Below are positions 11,268 to 22,700 of a DNA stretch of 64,000 nucleotides, in pieces. Within the stretch, counting starts at the first letter, position 1. Every line of letters begins with the position of its first letter. The notes under the pieces are model-generated. The model had not been told where the DNA came from and did not search any database. It saw only the letters and a program-made list of their open reading frames with translations. The translations under genes were made by a program, and so were the position numbers. This stretch comes from Serendipita indica DSM 11827 (taxonomy: Eukaryota > Basidiomycota > Agaricomycetes > Sebacinales > Serendipitaceae), in NCBI GenBank assembly GCA_910890315.1, contig CAJVGD010000005.1, positions 1,860,001 to 1,924,000 on the forward strand, given 5' to 3'.

Positions 11268-11700
11268 TCAAAACACATTCGTAACGCGACTGGCGTACCA
11301 CAGAGGGTTGACGCAGCCATTACAATGATAAGGCCTTATCTTGAGATGGGACTGGATGTGGTAGACCGATCGATCAAGGCGGTCATAGGGTTTCCGACAG
11401 GGACTTCCGTCCTCTTTATGCAACGTACACACGCGGGTATTGGATGACGTGTCAGTGAAGCATACCGCGACTTCGTCATAAGTCAAAGCGGTCTTGGTCC
11501 TTTGGAAATATGCTACGAGCTGGCGCAGGATATTTTGGAGCCCCTCGTTTCCAGGCGCAAGGACAGTCACGTCGATATCCACAGTGACAGTGTCCTCTTC
11601 ACCTGAAGACACTTCGTCGATATTGTCTGCAACAAGGGGATATCAGGATTACACTCTTCAGTCGATGGACGCGTGACTCACCAGTGTGTATGCGGCTCAT
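11268..11700 (-). CDS. Small zinc-finger protein A (novel family), C-terminus in an unresolved extra exon
   Basis: Exon 1 is 19 nt (11700-11682, MSRIHT) and exon 2 runs 11626 to at least 11272. The protein has an acidic start (SSGEEDTV), an LAPGNEGLQNILRQL helix, then the putative metal-binding block: C-T-L-H-K-x6-C-x5-DRLDR-x3-H-I-x2-H-x4-RP-Y-x-C-x2-C. The open frame ends soon after NPLW, but that tryptophan codon contains a GT donor (tg|gtacgcc) in the same place as in its relatives. A further exon beginning by completing a cysteine codon is therefore likely. Function is unknown. A DNA- or RNA-binding role is only suggested by the Cys/His spacing. Confidence 0.65.
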
Positions 11701-11756
11701 TTTCAAGGTTTGGACTTTGGGGATGTTCTGCGATGGTCGAGGAGCTCCATCATGGG

Positions 11757-11764
11757 CTTATATA
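11757..11764 (-). promoter_or_regulatory. TATA box of zinc-finger gene A
   Basis: TATATAAG on the minus strand, about 57 bp before the start codon. The same motif and flanking AAAGC are kept in the duplicated gene B. Confidence 0.6.
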
Positions 11765-12711
11765 GCTTTTAATCCAACCCCACGACGCTCATCATTCCCA
11801 ACAAACCAGCTCTCAAATATGTAAGCTGGCCCCGTGGCTCGTGCATGCGGCGTGTTCCCTGACACGTCCAAGAAGATGGATAACAACAGTGAATGCTTTG
11901 CCATACTCTTTAATGAGGCCCCGCAAGTTGGGAAGCATTCATCTGGCCTGGTCTCCCCTGGTTTCCAGACGCGAGGCCTCGCGACTGGCGCCTAGGACAC
12001 AACACCACGCCCTTTTCACAGTGTAAACCAGCCAGTATGTGCATGTGGCTAAAGAACCGTTCAATGGGATACGTCACCTCCTATGATTCCCGTATATGCC
12101 CCCATCGAATTGGCTGGGGCTGAAGCCAGCTCCTGCGATTGACAGAATTTACGCTCGACTTGAGGTAGAGTCGCGGGTATTTTTGCGCGCTTTTCAGCGC
12201 AGTTAGTGTTTCGAAGCCTTTGGAGCCTGGTCGGAAAGCGCTCGAGACGTGCTGGATGATCGAACATGAGGCAAGCAGGAAAACTATCCCCCCGGATCTG
12301 AGACTGAACAGAATCCGTGTTTTTTTTTTGCTTCTTATCTGCGAGTCTACCTCGCTTTACTGGTGATTCGGAGACTCTAGAAGCATCTGCAGGCGGTATA
12401 GCTAGGTCAACAGGGCTTTATTGGCTATGTTTCGAGTTTAAGGGTCAATTTTACGACAAGGACACGACGTGGTCAAGGTTCAAGCTCCAATTCAACCCGC
12501 TCTTTGCCAACAATCTCAATTACAGAGCTAGATCAAGAATCCGTTCGAGGTTGACAGCTGTTGGAGGCTCTGTGACGAGCAATGTTCTTCTTCGAACGTA
12601 ATTTTCCGCTATTTCTTAATCAGAACGGTGGCAAAGGCGGGTATTATAATGACACTTGCCAAACGTCGCATTCGATTTTCTGACCGTCATTCTTATGAGT
12701 TTCACGTTGAT

Positions 12712-13186
12712 TCAACGAGCTGAACTTGGCAGTACTGCAACAGCATCAAAATATATCACGCGTGCAATAACATTGGCGCACCACGGTGGGTTGGGGCAAC
12801 CCGTACACTCGTAGGGCTTGATTCCTAGATGGGATTGAATGTGATAGATGGATCGATCAAGCCGTCCGTATTTCTTCAGGCAGGGACCGCTCCCGTCTTT
12901 CTTATGCAACGCGCATTCGCGGGTGGTAGACGACATAGGATTGAAGCATACTTCAACCTCCTCGAAAACCAAAGGAGTTTGACTTCTTTGGAATTTTACT
13001 ACGAGGCGATGAAGGATATCTTGGAGGAACGGATTTCCGGGTGCAAGAGCGGCCAGATTAATCCCCACAGTACCAGTATCCTCTTCATCCGAAGATGCTT
13101 CATCAACGTCGTCTACAAGGAGGCAATATCAGCGTCCAAAACTCACTAAATGGGCGATGTGACTTACAAGGGTACTTGGAGCTCAT
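12712..13186 (-). CDS. Small zinc-finger protein B, tandem paralogue of A
   Basis: Exon 1 is 19 nt (13186-13168, MSSKYP) and exon 2 begins at 13112, giving the same structure as gene A. The start is acidic (DVDEASSDEEDTG), followed by LAALAPGNPFLQDILHRL and the module C-A-L-H-K-K-x5-C-x5-GRLDR-x3-H-I-x2-H-x3-KP-Y-x-C-x2-C. As in A, the codon after NPP is tg|gtgcgcc, a donor that would end exon 2 inside a cysteine codon. The remaining open frame to 12712 may therefore be intron. One residue is inserted between the first two cysteines relative to A. Function unknown. Confidence 0.65.
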
Positions 13187-13234
13187 TTACAGATTTTGAT
13201 CTGTCGGACAGCATCATAGGGGAGAGGAGAGTGG

Positions 13235-13241
13235 TTATATA
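13235..13241 (-). promoter_or_regulatory. TATA box of zinc-finger gene B
   Basis: TATATAA on the minus strand about 50 bp before the start codon, in sequence that aligns with the promoter of gene A. Confidence 0.6.
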
Positions 13242-14169
13242 GCTTTCTCTCCAACTCCACAGCGCTTGTCATCCTCAGCAAACCAGCTTTCAGATACGAG
13301 AGATGGGCCTGTGAGTCGTGCAGGCAGCAGGTTCCCTGCCATGTCCCAGAAGGCGAGGGACACGCATGAATACTCTGGCATGCTATTGAATACGGTTTTT
13401 TCAAGTTGGAGAATTCATTTCCCCTGGTTTGGTTCTAATTTCCAGCGTGGGTGCACTTATCTGGCGCTTAGGAGACGGGATCACGATTCTTTTACATGGG
13501 AAACCAGCCACAGACGTGAGTGTGGCAAAGAACCGTTTAAAGGGATATCAATCCCCTCGACGCCGCACGTGAACAGGAAGACTGGCATTGAAGTCAGCTG
13601 CCTTGATGCTTTTCCGGGGTTTAAATTTCTGCTGAGACAGGGTCGCCGGCGTTTGGCATATCTTTCATTGGCCCGAAAAGCCCCTCAATGGCCTGGTTGG
13701 AAAGCGCTCGAGGCTGGGTGATCGACTGAGAGAAACAATATCGCCGGATCTAATTTGCGACAGATTTGGCTCTCTTTTACTCTGAATCCAACTTCCCTAT
13801 TGAGCGTCATCGTCAGGCCGCAACCGCAACGTTTTCTCAAGCTTCAACAAAATATAAAAGATTATTAATTGAGAACAGCGCGGAGCGAGTTTACAGAGAA
13901 AAGAAATCGCGATTGGCTGGCCTCACTTTACGGCCTTTTTTGCAGCACACCCTTTCCCCTTGCGATGGCGAGCCATATTCTTCCTCATAATGCTTTTCCC
14001 ACTTTTGAATTTAGTATGCGCCTGGTTATTGGCAGGAGTAGGACGTACCATCCGCAAGGGGTTTTTTCCTCCCCTTTTTCGTGAGTATCACGACCCGCTT
14101 TGGAACTGAAGACCCTTTTCCTCTCACGGCTAGGATGCCTCAGTAAAGTTAGACGTCATCTCTCGGGAC

Positions 14170-14641
14170 TCACCATTTGTCGTGCACTCTACATTCCCAA
14201 GGCTGAATCCCAAGATGCGTCTGAATATGGTGCTGGGAACGATCCCGCCTGTCGAAGGTTGCATTGCACCAATTTCCGTTGTGCTGGAGTGTACACGTAA
14301 AGCGAGGATCTTCCTTGCTGATTGCAAAGAAAGACTTGACTTGCTTCCAAGTCAACTTCCTGCCCTTGTAATCGTGTTGAGTCAAAATCATGCTGAGATC
14401 TTCCCGTTGAGTGGGGTTACTGGGAGCCAAAAGATTTATGAACATCTCGATCTGTTCGTTCTGCGCCTGCATTGGCTCGTCGTACGCGCTGTCACTTGGT
14501 GCAGGAGAGAATGGGCTCCCCATGGACGAGCTGAAGTCTTGAACTAAATTCAGGTGAATAAATGTTAGCATATAGTGAGACCCTGCATGTTCGAGGCCGA
14601 TAGAACTGACTCGAAACACCAGAGGAAAATGTTGAGCTCAT
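14170..14641 (-). CDS. Small zinc-finger protein C (same family)
   Basis: Exon 1 is 31 nt (14641-14611, MSSTFSSGVS) and exon 2 starts at 14543. The second exon carries a Ser/Pro-rich start (PFSPAPSDSAYDEP), INLLAPSNPTQREDLSMIL and the module F-T-C-T-L-x5-W-C-x4-DRRDR-x2-H-H-I-x2-H-x3-QPW-x-C. It is more diverged from A and B than they are from each other. Translation in one exon stops right after DKW, yet that position is again tg|gtgagt, a strong donor. Continuation into an unseen exon is likely. A TATA-like box lies about 75 bp upstream. Confidence 0.6.
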
Positions 14642-14711
14642 CACAGTGTTGAAATTGGAGAGTAAGGCGACTAGAATGATACTCTTGTGCTCCCGCGTCC
14701 ACAATGGCTCT

Positions 14712-14719
14712 CTTTATAC
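14712..14719 (-). promoter_or_regulatory. TATA-like box of zinc-finger gene C
   Basis: GTATAAAG on the minus strand, about 72 bp upstream of the start codon of gene C. Confidence 0.45.
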
Positions 14720-15780
14720 CGCCACCTCATACCTGTGCGGTCATTCGCTGCTGCTTGAAGGATATACACGCATAAGCCTTGCGCTGGAGCTTCTAAGCTG
14801 GTTCGAAAGTAGGAGCCTGCACGGAGTTGCCTTCGGTGGCAAAGCGGTGGACTCCAAGGACTGACCCTGAGCTTGTTTGCAACACGTTGGACTACCTCTA
14901 GGGCAGAAGTCAGTTTTGAGGAGCTGATCGAATATTAATTAGCAGTCCTTCCGGGCATTTGCGAACCTGGTAGGAAATTTCGTGGGGTTCCCACTGTCAC
15001 GTGTGGCTCTGCTTCACACTTACCATATCCTATGGAAAGTTGTCAAAGGGTAAAAGGTTGTACTTTTAGGAACCAAGTCAAAAACACCCCGCTGTGTATG
15101 CCTCAAGGCGCCTCGAATCGGGAAGATACTCCCATTGCGCTGGAATTGCGAGGCCTAGCTCCGACTGCGATGCACTTTGGCCTTGTCGGTGCCGCGTGCA
15201 TCTTTAGAGCTGCGAGATTGTGTTATTCTCAATTAAATATGACTTTGTAATGGTGCCTATGGGCGCAGTCATGCCCGGCTCGAGAGAACTCGTGTTTGAG
15301 GCATCCTGGTTCCTTGCCTCGAGCACTCGGTCACCATTCATTCTCCTGGTTCAGAAGTTGGGGCCTCAGAGCCTCGAATCAAGCTCCTGGTTTAATTCAG
15401 TTTCAATCGCCGCCGAACTATGAAAGACAGCCAACTCAGAAACCCCTAAGCCAATTAGATTTGAACCAGCCCAGGATCCGGTCCGAGCAGCCTTGAGTGT
15501 AATTTCCGTGGATTTTGCTTATCGCATCCATGTTGTAATCGCCAGCCGGCGGATAAGGGGAATTCGGGCTGGCTCTTAGGATGAGCGCCTGTAAAAGATC
15601 CAATAGGCAGTCACGATTCTACGTCCTGAGTGTTCTCGCCATCAGCCGAAGCCTCCGTGCCTACCCATAACCACAACACCCTGTACACGTTGCAGCCCAT
15701 TCTCTGTTTTGCGCTCAGGAGACGGTGCCCAAACATGTTTCCCCAACCAAATGTTTGATCTAGAGCGTTAATGATACAAG
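14720..15780. other. Intergenic stretch, nothing recognised
   Basis: About 1.1 kb without a credible gene. Short open frames on the plus strand lack family motifs. Confidence 0.45.
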
Positions 15781-18700
15781 TCAATATCTATCCGACCGCG
15801 TTAGGTGCCCTACAGGCGAGTCGAGCCCAGATACAGCCGACCTCCGGGTTTCTCGAGGACTGGTCGTATCCTCCCGCTCAATCACAATCTGTGAGACTGG
15901 ACCCGCTCGAGCTCTCATACCAGGTAAGATTCCACCGGATCTAAACGACCCAGCGCGTATGGTATCCACGCCGAGCCTGGGCGAACCGCGAGGAGACGAT
16001 TTTCTGGGTGGCGATCGCGAGTCGTTTCGACGCAAGAGCCCCGTCCGTGAGGATAGGTGCTCGGGTATAGGCTTTGGTGGCGACAATGAAGGTGAGATTG
16101 GGAGTGTCTTTGAGAGAGTGGTAGGCGTCGCGCCTTGAGACGAGCTAATGCCATCATTCTCGGGTTGTTTAGAAGTATTTGGTGGCTGGTCGCTATCAGG
16201 CAGATCTTGCGTCTTCATTTGGTTGGATCCAGTTGGGAAACGAAGGCCTTGGACTCGACGACTGAAGCTCTGTAGGACTGGATCCTTCTCCAGCCATCCT
16301 ACGACGCCACCAAGCGCGCTGGCCACCCCTGCAATAGCACCCGTGGCCGGGGCGTCCACAGTCGGAGAGCTTAGAGCCAGTCCGGCCGGTGTCAGCAGCC
16401 GGCTCACCGGCGGTCCGTGTGGAATCATCGACGAATGGACAGAAGAGTCTGACAATCCTCTCGGTCTTAGCGTTCGCTGGAGGAGATCTCCAGGATACTC
16501 GTCGTCCTCTTCATCTTCGTCAACTGCATGTTGATCTACAACGGCATCCACGGCTCTCGAGTATCTCCGGGCAGGCTCTCCCTTAGGAAACTCAGGGTCT
16601 TGGGTGGCCCGCCTTGGCGCTCGCAGCTTGGCTTGCTCCAGTCGCGACGAGCTTGCTGTCCCAATTCCGACCGATGTTTGTCGCTCGGCCACCAAGCGGG
16701 TTGAAGTTCCTCCTGACGACCCCGCGAAAATCCCTCGGAGTTGAGGTCGAGGTTGGGCAAGAGGAGACGTGGCAGTACTGGGTTTAGGAACAGGAGGAGA
16801 AGGACTCGAGACTGGATCAGGTGTGGTCGATATCGCCCTCCTGATTCCCGCATTGGTAAACTCGACATTGACTGTCGTGGTCGAGGCAGACACCGCTGCA
16901 GCGATTTTGGGAGCAATCTTGGGAGGCTGCAGACGGTTGCGACTGCTGCCTGCTCGAATCAAGGCAGTGGGATTGGCTTGGGTAGTAGCTTTGGGATCCG
17001 CTGCGTTAGATGGTGCGCCAGCCCAAAATTTGGACAAGGGCGCTATCCAGCCTCCCAGTGCTCCTCCCTTTGCTGTTTCCACCTTGCCTTTGCTTTCCTC
17101 CGGCTCAAGTGCTTCCTCCCGAAGTTTGTTTGCGATGCCTGGATTGAGTACGACTTCATTCACGGTTGCTCGAAGAGAACCTAGCTCTTGGAAGAGGTCG
17201 GAATACGATTTGAGTAGACCACGGAACTCCTTGCGAGAGATGACCGTGGCGGACCTCTCGTCGTCGAGAATGCTCCTAAAATGATTGCGCAGACCTGATA
17301 CTTCGTTGAGTATGCTGCTAATCGTTGAACGCGAAATGTGCCCCACATCCGCCCCGAGAATGTGCTGACGTTTGAGTCGATTTGTGAGAGTGGGAACGTC
17401 CGCCTGAGTCATGCGGTTGAGCAGAGCGGATACTTTGTCTAATAGTATAGACATCTGAGACACTCTTCCCTCGTGGAAAGAAGAAGTCTCAGAGTGCGAT
17501 CCGGATGGCGTAGGCTCATCGAGGAGAGAGGCAGGGCGAGGTGAGATGGGAAGGATGGTGATTGGGTCCGTCTGAACCCCTCGAGAGCGCGTCAGAAGCA
17601 TAAGCTTCTTGCGCCCTTTGGGTGGCGATAAAACAGCATCGTCTGGCTGGTTTGAAGCGTCCATGTCCACGCTGTAGGTAGAAGGCGTGTGCGAATGTCT
17701 GCTTATCGAAGTTCTTCGACTGCCCGCAGTCGATGGAACCGGGGAATGTGACATCCTAGAAGCATCACTTTCGTTGGCAGAGCTCGCATCCACCTGGAAA
17801 TACGTCAGAGAAATGCTAAAAGGGTGGGAACTATTGTGTACCGCGGCTCTCTCATCCGGTGTTTCTAATGTAGGCCGGCGTACTTGAGTGGCAGTTCTTC
17901 GATGGCCTGCATGAGAGTGACTAGATGTCCTCATACGCCCAAGCGGTAGACGGGGTGACAGGAATCCGTCGTTGCGGTGCGGCGACACGGGAAGTGGAGC
18001 AGATGCAGTCGAAGCCCAGCTCTCTCGCTTGCGATGATTTGGGCTCAAATCATGTCGTAACGGGAGGATATGAGATTCTTCTGCGATGCGGTCTTGGAAA
18101 ACTGCGTTTGTGACCTTGGTTTCCTCGACCTCCTCCCTGAGCTGCTTGACCTCTTCCCTACTGTCGGACAAGAGATTCTGGAGCTCAGCGTTGTCGTGCT
18201 TCAGCGCCTCATTTTCGGATACCAGTTCCCCCAGAACACGAGAAAGTTCAGTATCCTCTGAGCGGGTTGTCTGGGAGAGTGCGAGTTGAAGGGAATCGAG
18301 ACGTAGCCTCGCGTCTCTCAGAATCTCGTCTGACAGGGTGACTTTCGACGGCCGGGTGTTTTCCCTCTCTTCTCGGAGACCATAGAGCTCCGCCTGCAAT
18401 CTTGCTATGCACGTATTAGAATACCGAGTGTTATGCATGCTCCATGCACTTACCGCACTTTTCGGAAAGGGCAGCTACCTTTGCCTCTGCGGTTCGTGCT
18501 CGGGATGCCTCTGCTCGTTTCTCTTCTCGTAAATCATCTCGCTCCTGCTGCAGAGTATTGAGTTTTGCCTCCCAACCTACAGATCGCGCACTCTGCGCAG
18601 AGAGTTTTGCAATCGTACTCCTCGACTCTTGCACCTCGTGTAGCAACGTTCGGTTCGACGCCTCAGCAATCTCCGAGTTGAGCAGCGTTTGGGTCAATCT

Positions 18701-19208
18701 CTTTTCGAGAACTGTATTCTCCTTTACTAGTAGCGACATCTTGGCCACGAGTTGATTGTTTGCGGCCGTTATTTTTGCCACTTTCTCGCGCGCATCAGAG
18801 TAAAGTTGGGCGTTTCGGTCGGCTGTTTCGCGTATAGAATCCTGCGCGCGTAGATGTGCTTCATGTCGATGCAGTAATGCCTGTCCAACCTCTGGTATAC
18901 GGGGGGATATCAGCGATGGCGCTCGTAGTAAAGGGTGGCCGACCTGCGCTGAGAACGAGTTCTCTTTCTAGCTTTGCAACCGCGTCTTTCCACGCATGCA
19001 GTGATTCACAATCTGGGTTTTCGCAGCAGCACGTCAGCTCGAGCGGCGTCGCCGCACGACTGGAGAAGTTGCGTAGAGCTGCGAGTGCATTTGTGAGATC
19101 GTCATCGTATTGCAGGCTGTGCTCGCTGCTACTGAGAATATGCTTGAGTGGGGATTCTGGAGTGAGCGGACGGGACGACGTCGGTGTCCTCAGCGAAGTC
19201 CGCTCCAT
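15781..19208 (-). CDS. Large coiled-coil protein, function unknown
   Basis: Three or four exons fit on the minus strand. The first begins MERTSLRTPTSS (19208). The second starts near 18893 and the third after a 53-nt intron near 18412. A fourth split near 17790 would remove a stretch reading VHNSSHPF. Joined, the protein is about 1,080 residues. Residues 1-90 include CCCENPDCESLH, a cysteine cluster. Residues 90-310 form a nearly continuous coiled coil rich in Leu/Glu/Arg. After that comes low-complexity Ser/Pro/Arg sequence, a second helical block (about 410-530, containing SILLDKVSALLNRM), the motif LGGWIAPLSKFWAG, and a long disordered tail with SPPRKSSPRGSPR. This looks like a cytoskeletal or polarity scaffold, but I do not recognise the family. 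Confidence 0.75.
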
Positions 19209-19770
19209 GGTAAGAGGTCAAGCGGCAATTCACAAACAACCAGGCCAAGAATGTTTCAGACCAAAAAACGAAAAGAATACGAATTGAAACGCATTAAACA
19301 ATAGTTATGATCCTAGTCTTGATACAAGGGTATCATTTGCTTATCTCAAAGAGGGTACATAACACAACAAAGGGTACATCGGTTTACATTGTGCTTCCCG
19401 TTGCTGGTGCCGAATAAGATATTTGCCCTGACTCAAGATCAGCTAAACGTCAGAGTATGCGCAGTCGACTTACCAAATGTCGCAGTCCTTTGTGCTTTGA
19501 GCAATGTGATTTGTGACAATCTCGTGTATAGAAAGAGAGCCGGTTAGAGTGGCGTCAGTCCGACCTGCCTGTCGCCGCAACCCTGTTTTCCGTCGCAGCG
19601 GGAAGGTCTATGAGAGATATGGGTACGAAAGTGGTCTATGGTTCGGTCGTGGCGGAAAAAAAAAGGTCAGGTGGTCTTCAACCGTCACAACCATGCCAAG
19701 GTGAAGAGCAACAACATGACTTGTATAGTAGAGCACAAGAAAGACACAAATCTAAACACATTAACCAAAT
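19209..19770. other. Intergenic stretch, nothing recognised
   Basis: Upstream of the coiled-coil gene and downstream of the RasGAP gene. No supported gene or RNA seen. Confidence 0.45.
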
Positions 19771-22700
19771 CTACTCTACGATCCGAGTTACAAGTTCGAC
19801 CATGCAGTGGAGAAGCTGCGCGCTGGCTTGCCTCGGTAAGAAGTTGTGGGGTGCAAGAATACCACGCATCTGCATTTCTTCGAGAAGAGTGAGCTGCACA
19901 CGACTGGCTTGGTTCTGAGGTTGAGCTTGCTCCGCCGTTCCAATGGTCGATGCAGAGCCATTGAGTCGAGGACCTTGTGCGTTCCGTGGAAGAACATCGA
20001 GCATTGATGTGCGGAAAATGACACCGACAGCGGAGAGAATCCCCGGGTTGGTGACATTGGAAAAGGAGTGAATGATACGCTCCTGGATGCTCTCATAACT
20101 AAAGCCAGGTTAGATGGATCAAGAGTGATTTGCGATATGCTCACATTTGCTCAATCACTTCAGGATATACGGTCGACATGTCGGCCAGCAGACATAGGAG
20201 CGTTTCACGCTCGTCGATCGAGGTCGCACTATTCAGCATGGTCCCAAGGACAGTGGCCACGAGAAGTGCCGTGTTGTCCTCGTTGATGCCCAAGGATTGA
20301 AGGGGTACTCTTGCCTTGCTTGCTTCGTCGGAATCAGCGTCTCGGAACGCCACGTGGAGCCAGGTCGAGCCTACTCCAGCATCCTTGAGCAGGCCTTGCA
20401 GAGCAGACGCTCGACACACTGTCGGCAGTAGTGCGAGGAAATAACCCAACGCATCTGGTGGAATCGATTTTTCTTCTGGAGATGTATTGGAAGTGGTTGG
20501 GGCTGAACGGGCAGCAAACTTCAGCAGCAACCTGAGAACAGATGCACTTGATGTCTGAACCCGCTTCTGAGGATGACGCAGGCCTCTAAAGATGATCGCG
20601 GCGAGGGAAAACGAGAAATTCGTCTCAAAAGACAAACCCACGTAATCGTCAATCTGCAGTGCAACCTCTTCGAGCGGAGAGCGAGCTTCGAAGAAGAAGC
20701 TTGCGAGCGTCATATTGTCCAGCAAGCCCTGCTTATCCAGAGTCTCGAGCGATACTCTCAAGAGGTCCGCTGCTTCGGCGAACAGTGCGACCTCTCCATA
20801 CTCCATCAAGGCTATCGCCAACCATACAATTTGAGAAAGATATCGACCATTGTGAGGGGTTCCTGGTATGACCTTGGTGATGCATCGGAGGATTCCGGCA
20901 GAGGTAGAGGTGTCGCCGTCCGAGGAGCCAGCAAGGGCATTCTTGAAGGCCACAAGGATTTGATACAGTAAGTCGTCGTCTACATCCGACGTGGCCAAAA
21001 CGCCCATGACGACGAAGGCTCGCGACTGAATATAGCTGCAGTGAAAGGCGGTAGAAATGATGAGACTCATCCATCGCGCACGCCAAACATTGATCAGGTT
21101 CGACCCAACTGTTTCAAAGGGTCAGGCTCCACACTTCAATGGCACAGACACTCACGTGAAGATTGAGCCCCCAAGGAGATCATCTTGAGCATGAACCTCG
21201 ATAAGTCCTCCAAGGTGTCAATAGGAAGGGTATCGGAAGTTGAATCTGGGAGACTATAGTCTCCTATCGGACCGTTGGCGACAAGGCCGAACATGGAAAG
21301 AATCTCTGGCTTGTGTGCGTCCTCAAGTAGTTGCTTCAACTTCGGTGCTACAGCAGGATCATCTGCTTTGCTGACGTACAACGATTGTGCGAGGTTGACT
21401 GCCATGCCGAATATTGTGGTTCGCATCAGGACTGGCCCCGAACCAGCCAAAAGTGTAATGAGATGTGCCGTTTCAGCCACGAAAAGCTGATTATGTGCCG
21501 GAACTCTCGTATTATATCCAGCATACAGCGCAAGCCGAGAGATGGCAGCGACCTCGTTCCATGCGACGCTGGCCGTGAGTGCCTGAGAGGGTCGAAGAAT
21601 AGTCTTTCCGATAGCCTGACAGAGGTTAGAAAGGCTAATAAAGGCAGAAACCCCGTACTTTGCGAAGCTTGGAAAGTATTTTGCCACGAACACTGATAGA
21701 AGATATCACAACCATAGTCTCTGCCGCCAATTCGCATCGCCTGGAGCCAATTCCGCCATCAGAGGCAGCCCTGACGAGCTCATCTAGGGCGATAGAGATG
21801 ACCCCGGGTTCAAGCTTGGCCACTTCTGTCCATACTATACGCTGAGCAACGGGAGATAGCTTGAAAAGGTCAGTAATCTGTCGTCGGGGAAGAACGCCAT
21901 GTAGCTTACCTCGTGGTCTTTGACGACTAGTTCAATCAGGATCCTGAATGAGTCCCTGAGCTTGGTGGCAGGCTGGATTGTCGACACATTGGCTGGGTCA
22001 GGTGTAGTTGAAAGATTCTTTATCCATGGTTGCAGATATTGCAAGCATATGGCTCGGTGAGATCGCGAGGACTTGAAATAGCCCCGAGCAAACTCCGCGA
22101 TGAAATCCAGTGTCAGGTTGGGAGAATGAACCGAAAGTTTGTCGCTAATGTGCAACGCGACCGACAAGGGGCTCGAGGGCATAAACGCTCCTGCATAAGT
22201 GTCACTGATGCGTATATATCGACATATTAGAGCGTACCATTGACAGGGAGGGTGGCAGAGTCGTCAAAGTTGAGCGACGCAGCTACCGCTGTAGCCAAGT
22301 CGTAGGCAGTATTGCGCAACGACTCTTCATCGGAGCCCAGATTGAGCAGCGAGATGTTGAGGAGCGTGGCGGATACCTCGCCGGATGAGTAGGTCCGTTC
22401 ATATGAGTGAAGATTCTCGACCCTTGATTTGCCTTTGGCCATGCGAATTGTCTATCGGAAGCAGTGAGTTCTCGCGTCTCCGTGATCCAATTAACTTACA
22501 TGGACGATAACGTCACGCTCCAATGACGAGAAGTAGAGTGTACCTCCATAACGGCTTCGTCGAACAATGAACTCGTTTGGTTCGTGGCCTGTAGAGATGT
22601 TATAAACATCTCCAATATCAGAGAAGAGGATAATCTCGTTGACATGGCACTCTAGTCCGGGCCAGATGGGTTGAGAGCGAAACTAGACTTTGATTTGAGA

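Larger units (their letters stand above)
10978..12267. repeat. Tandem duplication, left copy (about 1.3 kb)
   Basis: This segment and 12473-13727 are recognisable copies in the same orientation. Shared landmarks in order: AACCCGCTCTTTGC (11019; 12497), GACGAGCAATGTTCTTC (11091; 12576), the zinc-finger gene, a TATATAGCTTT promoter (11760; 13236), AACAAACCAGCTCTC-like sequence and, at the far end, GGAAAGCGCTCGAG (12232; 13700). The period is about 1.47-1.5 kb. Coding parts are more alike than flanks. Ends are approximate. Confidence 0.8.
12473..13727. repeat. Tandem duplication, right copy (about 1.25 kb)
   Basis: Partner of 10978-12267, in direct orientation. It includes zinc-finger gene B, its promoter and 3' flank. 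Differences are spread along its length, so the event is not very recent. Confidence 0.8.

Noticed and set aside
16389-17284. Plus-strand frames of up to 171 residues across the coiled-coil gene
   Set aside because: Antisense shadows of a Ser/Pro/Ala-rich reading frame.
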